Made by a program: the position numbers and the translations under genes | Assembly (NCBI GenBank): GCA_028869035.1 | Contig: JAGWTL010000153.1 | Location: 1 to 6,927 of the forward strand | Reading direction: 5' to 3' | Origin: Burkholderiales bacterium | GTDB lineage: Bacteria > Pseudomonadota > Gammaproteobacteria > Burkholderiales > Burkholderiaceae_C | DNA: 6,927 bases | The notes under the pieces: model-generated | Told to the model about the DNA's origin: nothing | Database searches by the model: none | Seen by the model: only the letters and a program-made list of their open reading frames with translations | Part shown: positions 1 through 5,006 of the stretch, piece by piece | Position numbering within the stretch: position 1 is the first letter of the stretch | Layout of the letters: the number at the start of each line of letters is the position of its first letter

Positions 1-616
1 CGAAGCGCACGGCATCGACTTCGAGGCCGAGGTGGCCGTGGTCACCGCCGACGTGCCCATGGGCGCCACTCCCGAGCAGGCGCTGGACGGCATCCGCCTG
101 CTGATGATCGCCAACGATGTCAGCCTGCGCCACCTGATCCCCGACGAGCTGGCCAAGAACTTCGGTTTCCTGCAAAGCAAACCCGCCACCGCCTTTGGCC
201 CGGTGGCCGTCACGCTGGACGAACTCGGTGATGCGTGGCAGGGCGGCAAGCTGCACCTCGCCCTGCAAAGCGTATGGAACGGCCGCGTCGTGGGCATGTG
301 CGAGGCCGGCGATGAGATGACCTTCCACTTCGGCCAGCTCATTGCCCATCTGGCCAAGACACGCAATGTGCGGGCCGGCAGCATCATCGGTTCGGGCACG
401 GTCAGCAACCGCGCCACCGAGGTGCATGGCAAGAAGGAATGGAGCAAGGGCTACAGCTGCATCGCCGAGAAGCGCGCCATCGAGACCATCCAGGACGGCC
501 AGCCCGTCACCGATTACATGAAGTTCGGCGATACGATCCGCATCGAGATCAAGGGCAGGGACGGCCAGTCTGTTTTCGGTGCCATCGATCAGAAGATCGT
601 GCCGCTGGTCAGGTAA
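1..616 (+). CDS. Fumarylacetoacetate hydrolase (FAH) superfamily enzyme, 5'-truncated by window edge
   Basis: The reading frame is already open at base 2 and ends at TAA 614-616, leaving 204 residues of a protein that is usually about 330 long; the N-terminal part lies outside the window. A GTG at 32 could be taken as a start, but the codons before it read EAHGIDFEAEV, which is the conserved core of the family, so the gene truly begins upstream. In this superfamily the E-x-E pair (E8, E10 of the visible part) and the later Asp (D39, in ANDVSLR) bind the catalytic Mg/Ca ion. The segments SKPATAFGPVAVT and GSIIGSGTVSN are further family hallmarks. Members cleave or hydrate acylpyruvates and related ring-cleavage products in the cytoplasm. 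Which substrate is used cannot be told here. The family call is firm; a specific name such as fumarylacetoacetase is not supported. Confidence 0.9.
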   Translation, partial: EAHGIDFEAEVAVVTADVPMGATPEQALDGIRLLMIANDVSLRHLIPDELAKNFGFLQSKPATAFGPVAVTLDELGDAWQGGKLHLALQSVWNGRVVGMCEAGDEMTFHFGQLIAHLAKTRNVRAGSIIGSGTVSNRATEVHGKKEWSKGYSCIAEKRAIETIQDGQPVTDYMKFGDTIRIEIKGRDGQSVFGAIDQKIVPLVR

Positions 617-633
617 GACGCTCTCTGCCGATG

Positions 634-667
634 AAAAAGGGCGACCCGCGGGTCGCCCTTTTGTTTT
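634..667. terminator. Bidirectional intrinsic terminator
   Basis: A perfect 20-base palindrome at 639-658 (gggcgaccc / gggtcgccc around a central gc) is flanked by AAAAA at 634-638 and TTTTGTTTT at 659-667. The stem is very GC-rich and has a T-tract in both directions. It sits between the converging FAH gene (stop at 616) and the minus-strand gene ending at 682, so it probably ends both transcripts. Confidence 0.9.
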
Positions 668-681
668 GCCTGAGGGGCAGT

Positions 682-1119
682 TCAGATCTTCTGGTTCATC
701 TGGTCGTACTTGAGAAAGTACTGCCTGGCCATGGCCACCAGCTGGCCGTCGCTGGGGTGGTCGCTGGTGATCACGCCGACGATGGCTTTGTCGATGTCCT
801 TGTCATGGCGCGCGCAATGCGCCTTGAACTCGTCCTTGGCCTGGGCCGGGCCCGTCACCAGGATCTCGTGCACGCCCTTGAGGGCTTCGGCGATCGAGTG
901 GTAGTAGATCTGGTCGCTGCTGTTGTGGCCACCGGCCGCGCTGTGGTGTCCGCTGGCGCCTTCGCCACGGCCCGAACCCTGGTGTGCGCCGGTGTGGCCA
1001 CCGGGGGCCTTGTGGTGGCTGCGTGACTTGATCTTCTGCGCCGCGATGTGCTCGCGGTCGAAGTGGATGACGTGGGCTTCCGAGCGGTCAAGCCAGACGA
1101 TGGCGTGGAAGGTGGGCAT
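682..1119 (-). CDS. Small eRF1-like 'translational machinery protein' with His/Gly-rich insert
   Basis: This 145-residue protein matches, as I recall it, a family in beta- and gammaproteobacteria usually annotated 'translational machinery protein', which resembles the peptide-release-factor eRF1/Dom34 C-terminal fold. Its role is not established. The N-terminal strand block (MPTFHAIVWLDRSEAHVIHF, 1-20) and the C-terminal block (about 70-135, with EILVTGPAQAK and SDHPSDGQLVA) are the conserved parts. Between them, residues about 35-67 form a low-complexity linker rich in His, Gly and Ser, probably flexible and possibly metal-binding. No signal peptide is visible, so it should be cytoplasmic. 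An AGAGGGA ribosome site (plus-strand 1127-1133) lies about 7 bases before the ATG. It lies 39 bases after the DksA-like gene on the same strand, so the two are probably cotranscribed from the FNR-type promoter near 1552. The family call is fairly sure; any function is inference. Confidence 0.75.
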   Translation of the reverse strand: MPTFHAIVWLDRSEAHVIHFDREHIAAQKIKSRSHHKAPGGHTGAHQGSGRGEGASGHHSAAGGHNSSDQIYYHSIAEALKGVHEILVTGPAQAKDEFKAHCARHDKDIDKAIVGVITSDHPSDGQLVAMARQYFLKYDQMNQKI

Positions 1120-1158
1120 GGCGCATTCCCTCTCGAGGTCGTGAAGAAGTGGTGCGCC

Positions 1159-1530
1159 TCAGGCGCGGTGCGCGAGTTCGAACTTGCCCTGGCAGGCGAT
1201 GCAGCGTGGGGTTTCGGGCGCGGCGTGCAGGCGCGCGGCGGGGATGTCGGCGCCGCAATCGGTGCACACGCCGTAACTGCCGTCCTCGATGCGCCTGAGC
1301 GCGGCCTCGACGGCGTCGAGTTCGGTGCTTTCGCGGGCGTCGAGTGTGAATTCCAGCTCGCGTTCGGTCTCCAGCTGGGCGCGGGAATCCTCCTTTTGCC
1401 CGCCAAAGTGCTCGTCCGAGGCCTGGGCCCGGCCCATGGTGCCGCCGCGCAGGCCAGCCAGCTGGGCCAGCAGGGTGCTGCGCTGCTCGACCAGCTGTTT
1501 CTTGAAGGGCGCGGTGATCTGGGTGCTCAT
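1159..1530 (-). CDS. DksA/TraR-family zinc-finger transcription regulator
   Basis: This is a 123-residue protein ending in a C4 zinc finger, C89-x2-C92-x17-C110-x2-C113, typical of the DksA/TraR family. The part before it (about 8-85) is predicted to be helical, with a Glu/Arg-rich stretch around 47-72 matching the coiled-coil that enters the RNA polymerase secondary channel. DksA proteins alter promoter open-complex stability, often with ppGpp. The protein is shorter than E. coli DksA (151) and may be a DksA-like paralogue rather than the housekeeping copy. An in-frame ATG at 1563 would add 11 residues, but the ATG at 1530 has a good GGAGAG site (plus-strand 1537-1542) six bases upstream. 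The likely transcription start (about 1552) also lies inside the longer version. It is the first gene of a two-gene minus-strand unit, and the FNR-type box upstream suggests induction when oxygen is low (inference). Confidence 0.9.
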   Translation of the reverse strand: MSTQITAPFKKQLVEQRSTLLAQLAGLRGGTMGRAQASDEHFGGQKEDSRAQLETERELEFTLDARESTELDAVEAALRRIEDGSYGVCTDCGADIPAARLHAAPETPRCIACQGKFELAHRA

Positions 1531-1558
1531 GTCGGACTCTCCATCAGGGTATGAATCC

Positions 1559-1600
1559 ATCATGCGCGTCCGCTCTGTGCCCGTCTTTGACGCAGGTCAA
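1559..1600 (-). promoter_or_regulatory. FNR/ANR-type box and class II promoter for the dksA-like unit
   Basis: A perfect inverted repeat TTGAC-GCAG-GTCAA occupies 1587-1600, matching the FNR/ANR/DNR family site (TTGAT-N4-ATCAA and close variants). Read on the minus strand, a -10-like CATGAT lies at 1559-1564, which predicts a start near 1552. The box centre (1593.5) is then 41.5 bases upstream, the standard position for class II activation, and the leader before the ATG at 1530 would be 22 bases with its ribosome site. In the plus direction no matching -10 stands at that distance, so the box probably serves the dksA-like unit rather than the copper operon. The spacing is seen; regulator and oxygen response are inferred. 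Confidence 0.65.
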
Positions 1601-1648
1601 GGCCCATGCCGACGGCTGTCCGGGGCCGGTGAAGGATAATGGGCGCCC

Positions 1649-2008
1649 ATGCAGACGCTGCGCCACGTCCCTTACATCGCCCGCTTCGTGCTGGCGTGTT
1701 TCGTGCTGTCGCTGGGTGTGGCCGTTGCCTCGCCCATCGTGAATCCGCAGTCCATCGAGCTGGTCTGCGCCAGCGGCGGCGCCATGAAGCTCATCGTCAA
1801 GAATGCCGACGGTGGCGCCGATGAAGTCCGTGGCCACACCCTGGACTGTCCCATGTGCCTGCCCGCGGGTGCGCCGCCTGCGCTGGCGCAACCCGAGCCC
1901 TTCGTCCCCTCGGTCCTGGCGAATGCCCTGCGCCCGCTGGCGGCGGCGCACATCGTCGGCCGAACGGCCGCACCCCTTCCCCCTCGCGGTCCTCCCGCCC
2001 TCTCCTGA
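1649..2008 (+). CDS. cruR: DUF2946 protein, probable copper-sensing upstream ORF of the CruR type
   Basis: This 119-residue protein has a hydrophobic, export-type N-terminus (about 10-27), Cys40 in ELVCASGGAMKL, and the DUF2946 signature HTLDCPMC with a CXXC pair at C67/C70. A proline-rich tail follows, carrying RGPP at 113-116, three residues from the end. In Bordetella pertussis the DUF2946 protein CruR is an upstream ORF: its nascent chain stalls the ribosome on a C-terminal RAPP motif. Copper sensed by CXXC relieves the stall, and Rho then terminates transcription before the downstream TonB-receptor gene. Here RGPP is a close variant, 43 residues after CXXC, so CXXC would just be leaving the exit tunnel when RGPP reaches the catalytic centre. 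GAAGGA (1631-1636) is the likely ribosome site, 12 bases from the ATG, a long spacing. It heads a copper operon. The family is sure; the arrest function is inferred by analogy. Confidence 0.85.
   Translation: MQTLRHVPYIARFVLACFVLSLGVAVASPIVNPQSIELVCASGGAMKLIVKNADGGADEVRGHTLDCPMCLPAGAPPALAQPEPFVPSVLANALRPLAAAHIVGRTAAPLPPRGPPALS
1971..2005 (+). promoter_or_regulatory. C-rich, G-poor tract, candidate Rho utilisation (rut) site
   Basis: The 35 bases hold 23 C, 7 T, 4 G and 1 A, a clear C-over-G bubble in a genome that otherwise has balanced G and C. This is the composition Rho prefers for loading. The tract covers the last codons of the DUF2946 gene, including the RGPP codons (1985-1996), so a ribosome stalled there would cover it. 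Function is inference; the composition is seen. Confidence 0.5.
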
Positions 2009-2018
2009 TCCATCGCGT

Positions 2019-2049
2019 CAGCCGCCCGGTGCCTGCGCCGGCCCGGCTG
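2019..2049 (+). promoter_or_regulatory. Stable leader hairpin between the DUF2946 gene and the receptor gene
   Basis: CAGCCG (2019-2024) pairs with CGGCTG (2044-2049). After a small internal mismatch (2025 against 2042-2043), CCGGTG (2026-2031) pairs with CGCCGG (2036-2041), one of them a G-T pair, over a CCTG loop. That gives about twelve pairs. It begins 10 bases after the stop codon and ends 17 bases before the receptor ribosome site (GGAGA 2067-2071). No T-run follows, so it is not an ordinary intrinsic terminator. It could pause polymerase for Rho or protect the 3' end. Confidence 0.5.
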
Positions 2050-2077
2050 TGTTCCCTGATGTTTCCGGAGAATATTC

Positions 2078-2998
2078 ATGCGGAAGAATCGCCCGGTCAT
2101 GGCCCCGGCCCTGGCCTTTCCTTTGGTCTTTGAGGCTTCGGCCCGGAGTGTCACGGCACAGGCCCAGACCGACACACCGGCGAAGTCGCTCGGTGTGGTC
2201 ACCGTCAACAGCGGCCAGCCCACCTCGCTGCCCACGCAGATCCCCGCCACCATCGAAGGCGTGACGCGCGAGCAGATCGCGGAGACCGTCAACGCCACCG
2301 ACAGCGAGGACGCGCTCAAGTACCTCCCCAGCCTGCTGGTGCGCATGCGTTATGTGGGTGATTACAACCACGCCGTGCTGTCCAGCCGCGCCTCGGGCAA
2401 GGGCAACAGCGCGCGCTCGGCGGCGTATGCCGACGGCATCCTGCTCTCCAACTACCTGGGCAACGGCGCCACCTATGCGCCGCGCCGGGGCATGGTGAGC
2501 CCCGAGGAGATCGAGCGTGTGGACGTCATGTACGGCCCTTACCCGGCAGCCTATCCCGGCCTCCGTGGGCGCGGTGGTGGACTATGTGACGCGCATGCCC
2601 ACCCGCTTCGCGGGTTCGGCCAGCCTGGGCGCCTGGAACCAGAACTTCAAGCGCTACAACAGCAGTGCCAGCTACGGCGGCACCCAGGGCAGCGCCTCGC
2701 TGGGCAGCCGCAGCGGCGACCGGTCCTGTGGGTCCATGTGAGCCACACGGACAGCACGGGTCAGCCCCCGGTGTTCGCCGCCAGGCTGCTGACGGCCACG
2801 GCCGGCGCGGGCACCACACCCGTCACGGGCGCCGTGCGGACTCTCAGCACCACCACCAGCCGCGTGCAGAACATCGACGCGGTCAACCCCAAGGCCGTGG
2901 CTTCGCTGGGCATCGACAACCTGACCGACGAAACCTACTGGAGCTTCCATCCCTACCCGCAGCGCACCTACGTGGCGGACCTCAGAGTCAATTTCTGA
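2078..2998 (+). pseudogene. TonB-dependent outer-membrane receptor, frameshifted and internally deleted
   Basis: An open frame of 306 codons runs through, but it is not one protein. Codons 1-161 encode a leader and a typical TonB plug domain (EDALKYLPSLLVRMR, AYADGILLSNYLG, EEIERVDVMYGPYPAAYPG). At about 2558-2562 the family sequence jumps to another frame (SVGAVVDYVTRMPTRF ... SASLGSRSGD). At about 2724-2729 it returns to the first frame (LWVHVSHTDSTGQP). The first change equals loss of two bases and the second loss of one, if homologues read GNSVG and a residue before WVHV as I expect. After residue about 252 the text passes straight to the receptor C-terminus (LGIDNLTDETYW ... YVADLRVNF, ending in the usual Phe). 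About 400 residues of the roughly 700-residue family, most of the 22-strand barrel, are missing. The ribosome site GGAGA (2067-2071) is intact. By position it was a copper-related transporter; it can no longer form a channel. Confidence 0.88.
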
Positions 2999-3009
2999 AA
3001 GATTTCCGT

Positions 3010-3552
3010 ATGAAATATCTCAATGCCTTCTTGCGCGCCGCCGCCCTGCTGGCGAGCGCCACCACGGTCTCAGCCCATGTGGTCCTGGAAGACCAGGCCG
3101 CGCTGGCCGGCAGCAGCTACCGCGCGACCTTCCGCGTGGGCCACGGCTGCGACGGCAGCCCCACCACGGCCATCCGTGTGTTCCTGCCCGTAGGCGTGCG
3201 CGGCGCCAAGCCCAGCCCGAAGCCGGGCTGGACCCTGGCCGTGCGGCGCGAGACTCTGGCCCAGCCCTACAGCAGCCACGGCAAGACCGTGCGCGAAGAC
3301 GTGGTCGAGGTCAGCTGGACGGCCAGCAGCCCGGCGTCTTTCCTGCAGGACGACTGGTATGACGAGTTCGTGCTGCGCGCCACGCTGCCCGAGCAGGCCG
3401 GCGCCCTGTGGTTCCGGGTGGAGCAGGGTTGCGTCCAGGGCCGGCTGGACTGGGCCGAGATCCCCGCGCAGGGCACTTCGACCCGCGGCCTCAAGGCGCC
3501 GGCCGTGCTGCTCGAGGTGCTGCCCTCGGGCGCACCGGCCCACGCGCACTGA
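3010..3552 (+). CDS. YcnI-like DUF1775 periplasmic copper-binding protein
   Basis: The 180-residue protein starts with a Sec signal peptide (1-22, ending VSA), so the mature chain would begin with His23 (HVVLEDQAAL). In the YcnI/DUF1775 family this terminal histidine binds Cu(II) through its side chain and amino group. Other family marks are GHGCDGSPTTAIRVFLP (about 44-60), PGWTLAV, and a second cysteine in EQGCVQGRLDWAEIP (C141), which may form a disulfide with C47. The tail GAPAHAH adds two histidines. The frame is open upstream to 2665, but that stretch is receptor sequence in the wrong frame. The ATG at 3010 begins the signal peptide and follows GAAAGA (2997-3002), which overlaps the receptor stop, so translation may be coupled to the broken gene. 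In this family it typically works with the PCu(A)C chaperone, encoded next. I see no C-terminal membrane anchor, unlike the Bacillus form. Confidence 0.92.
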   Translation: MKYLNAFLRAAALLASATTVSAHVVLEDQAALAGSSYRATFRVGHGCDGSPTTAIRVFLPVGVRGAKPSPKPGWTLAVRRETLAQPYSSHGKTVREDVVEVSWTASSPASFLQDDWYDEFVLRATLPEQAGALWFRVEQGCVQGRLDWAEIPAQGTSTRGLKAPAVLLEVLPSGAPAHAH

Positions 3553-3595
3553 GTCCTTTGAATTCCCCTTATAGTTTTGAATCAGGAGTCCCACC

Positions 3596-4066
3596 ATGAT
3601 GTCCTTCAAGAACCTGGCTGCCCTGCTGGCCGCCTTCACCGTCCTGGCCGCCCAGGCTCAATCTGTCGAGGTGCGCGAGGCCTGGGCCCGTGTCACCGTG
3701 CAGGGCCAGAAAGTCAGCGGTGCTTTCATGAAACTCACCGCGAAGGAAAACACACGCCTGGTCGGCGTGTCCTCGCCTGTGGCCGGCATCACCGAAGTGC
3801 ATGAGATGAAGATGGACGGTGACATCATGCGCATGCGTGCCGCTCCGGATGTCGAGCTGCCCGCTGGCAGGACCGTCGAGTTCAAGCCCGGGGGTTACCA
3901 CGTCATGCTGATGGACCTCAAGACCGCCCTGCGCAAGGACAGCACCATTCCCCTGACCCTGGTCTTCAAGAATGCCAAGGGCGTGGAAAGCAAGCTGCAG
4001 GTGCAACTGCCGGTGCGCACGGCGGCCCCGGGTGCCGATGCCCACGGCGCCGGCATGAAACATTAG
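3596..4066 (+). CDS. Periplasmic copper chaperone PCu(A)C
   Basis: This 156-residue protein has a signal peptide (about 1-22, LLAAFTVLAAQAQ) and the complete PCu(A)C copper motif H-x10-M-x21-H-x-M as H69, M80, H102 and M104. Family members hold Cu(I) in the periplasm and pass it to the CuA or CuB centres of cytochrome oxidases, in some species together with Sco proteins. The C-terminal tail (about 143-156, GADAHGAGMKH) carries extra His and Met residues, as in several homologues that also bind Cu(II). Two ATGs stand in tandem (3596 and 3599). AGGAG at 3584-3588 is seven bases from the first and ten from the second, so 3596 is preferred. The gene lies 43 bases after the DUF1775 gene on the same strand and closes the copper operon. 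Family and metal site are secure. Confidence 0.95.
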   Translation: MMSFKNLAALLAAFTVLAAQAQSVEVREAWARVTVQGQKVSGAFMKLTAKENTRLVGVSSPVAGITEVHEMKMDGDIMRMRAAPDVELPAGRTVEFKPGGYHVMLMDLKTALRKDSTIPLTLVFKNAKGVESKLQVQLPVRTAAPGADAHGAGMKH

Positions 4067-4152
4067 GAGCCTGGGGAACTCGTGAAGCAGTCGTAGCGAG
4101 CGCTGTCCAACGACGCGATCGGGTTGCGTAGTAGATCGTCGATTCGCGTGTT

Positions 4153-4824
4153 TTAGCGCCCCAGCAGATTGCGCTGCACATGGATCAGATGGCCCCGCGT
4201 GCAGTCCAGAGCGCGCTCCAGGTCGCGCTCGCGCAGCGCGGCGACCAGCTGGCGGTGTTCGCGCTGGTAGGCCTCGCGCCGCTCGGGTGTGACGCTGCGG
4301 CGCTTGAGCATGCCCCACTCACCCTGGGCGCGGGCCTGGTTCATGAGCTTGAAGACCTGGCTCACGAAGCTGTTGTGCGCGGCTTCGGCGATCACCTCGT
4401 GCAGCAGGCCGTCCCAGTGCTCGAAGTCTTCCAGCGTGTGGGCCGCTTCGGCGCGCTCGCAGCACTGGGTCATGCGCGTGAAATCGGCCGGCGTGGCATT
4501 GCGCACCACCATCTCCACGATGGCCGGCTCCAACGCCATGCGCACTTCCATCAGCTCGGACGGGCTGACCGCCGCTGTGGCTGCGCTGGACTCCAGCGCC
4601 GGCAGCAGAGTGGCGATGCGCTCGCTCACATAGGTGCCGCTGCCCACCGTCTGCGTGATCAGCCCGGCCTCCTTGAGCTGGCCCAGCACACGGCGTACCG
4701 CCGAGCGGCCCAGGCCGTAGTCAGTGCACAGCGCGCGCTCGGTCGGGATGCGGTGGCCGGCGCGCCAGATGCCGGACTTCAGCTTTTCCAGCAGGGTTTC
4801 GCGCAGCAGGGCAGACGGGTCCAT
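4153..4824 (-). CDS. GntR-family transcription regulator, FadR subfamily (FCD domain)
   Basis: A winged-helix GntR domain occupies about residues 5-66 (TERALCTDYGLGRSAVRRVLGQLKEAGLI, then the wing GSGTYV). An all-helical FCD ligand domain follows (about 90-220). The usual FCD metal/ligand residues are present: D138 and H142 (HWDGLLHEVI), H190 (EHRQLV) and H212 (GHLIHV). These regulators sense small carboxylates and normally repress neighbouring catabolic genes. The frame is open to 4905, but the ATG at 4824 (MDPSALLRETLLEKL, 223 residues) gives the usual short lead into the DNA-binding domain. It also lies downstream of a TATGAT -10-like box (minus strand, 4862-4867). ATGs at 4866/4863 overlap that box. 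No strong ribosome site is seen for any choice, so the start is uncertain. It is transcribed away from the FAH gene at 5007, which is its most likely target. Confidence 0.9.
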   Translation of the reverse strand: MDPSALLRETLLEKLKSGIWRAGHRIPTERALCTDYGLGRSAVRRVLGQLKEAGLITQTVGSGTYVSERIATLLPALESSAATAAVSPSELMEVRMALEPAIVEMVVRNATPADFTRMTQCCERAEAAHTLEDFEHWDGLLHEVIAEAAHNSFVSQVFKLMNQARAQGEWGMLKRRSVTPERREAYQREHRQLVAALRERDLERALDCTRGHLIHVQRNLLGR

Positions 4825-4861
4825 GGTCGTGAGGCAGGGCAGTTGTAGGAAATTGGGCGCC

Positions 4862-4893
4862 ATCATAACAAGCGAACAACCAAGTTGAACCAA
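4862..4893 (-). promoter_or_regulatory. Probable promoter of the GntR gene with two AACCAA repeats
   Basis: On the minus strand TATGAT (4862-4867) is a good -10 and would place the transcript start near 4855, about 30 bases before the ATG at 4824. Two AACCAA copies (4878-4883 and 4888-4893) spaced 10 bases apart lie in the -35 area. The first also sits inside CAAC-caa-GTTG (4877-4887), a short inverted repeat. This suggests that the regulator controls itself. No convincing -35 box is seen. Confidence 0.45.
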
Positions 4894-4945
4894 TAAAAAT
4901 GGCACCTACGTATTTCCCACTGAACTCAGAGTGAAATCGGTCTTC

Positions 4946-4992
4946 TATAATTTTCACCAAGATAAACCAATGGCAACCAATAACCGGTTGCC
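4946..4992 (+). promoter_or_regulatory. Promoter of the FAH gene with ACCAA repeats and a dyad, probable GntR operator
   Basis: A perfect TATAAT stands at 4946-4951 without a clear -35 box at the normal distance. ACCAA occurs three times at exact 10-base steps (4956-4960, 4966-4970, 4976-4980), on one face of the helix across the predicted start (about 4958). A perfect inverted repeat GGCAACC (4972-4978) / GGTTGCC (4986-4992) with a 7-base gap follows, just before the AGGAG ribosome site (4997-5001). The placement fits a repressor that blocks initiation or clearance. The binding protein is inferred to be the divergent GntR regulator. Confidence 0.55.
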
Positions 4993-5006
4993 TCGCAGGA
5001 GTCCGC

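Noticed and set aside
1531..1563. Longer start for the dksA-like gene at 1563
   Set aside because: It lacks a good ribosome site and would begin upstream of the predicted transcription start; the ATG at 1530 has GGAGAG at proper spacing.
1635..1640. GATAAT as a -10 box for the copper operon
   Set aside because: No -35 box stands at 16-18 bases upstream and the transcript would start only about two bases before the ATG; it is more likely part of the ribosome-site region, so the true promoter remains unidentified.
1957..1970. CGGCCG-AA-CGGCCG inside the DUF2946 gene as a regulatory hairpin
   Set aside because: It is short, lies wholly in translated sequence and could arise from GC-rich codons; it is not needed to explain the leader model.
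2665..3009. In-frame upstream extension of the DUF1775 gene
   Set aside because: The added residues are a low-complexity, wrong-frame reading of the receptor gene; the signal peptide begins exactly at the ATG at 3010.
3570..3575. TATAGT as an internal promoter before the PCu(A)C gene
   Set aside because: No -35-like sequence at the right distance; the 43-base gap fits cotranscription with the DUF1775 gene.
4111..4153. Hairpin CGAC..GATC / GATCGTCG followed by TTTT between the converging PCu(A)C and GntR genes
   Set aside because: Only eight pairs with a two-base bulge and a 13-base loop, and the T-run is separated from the stem by about nine bases; too weak to call a terminator.
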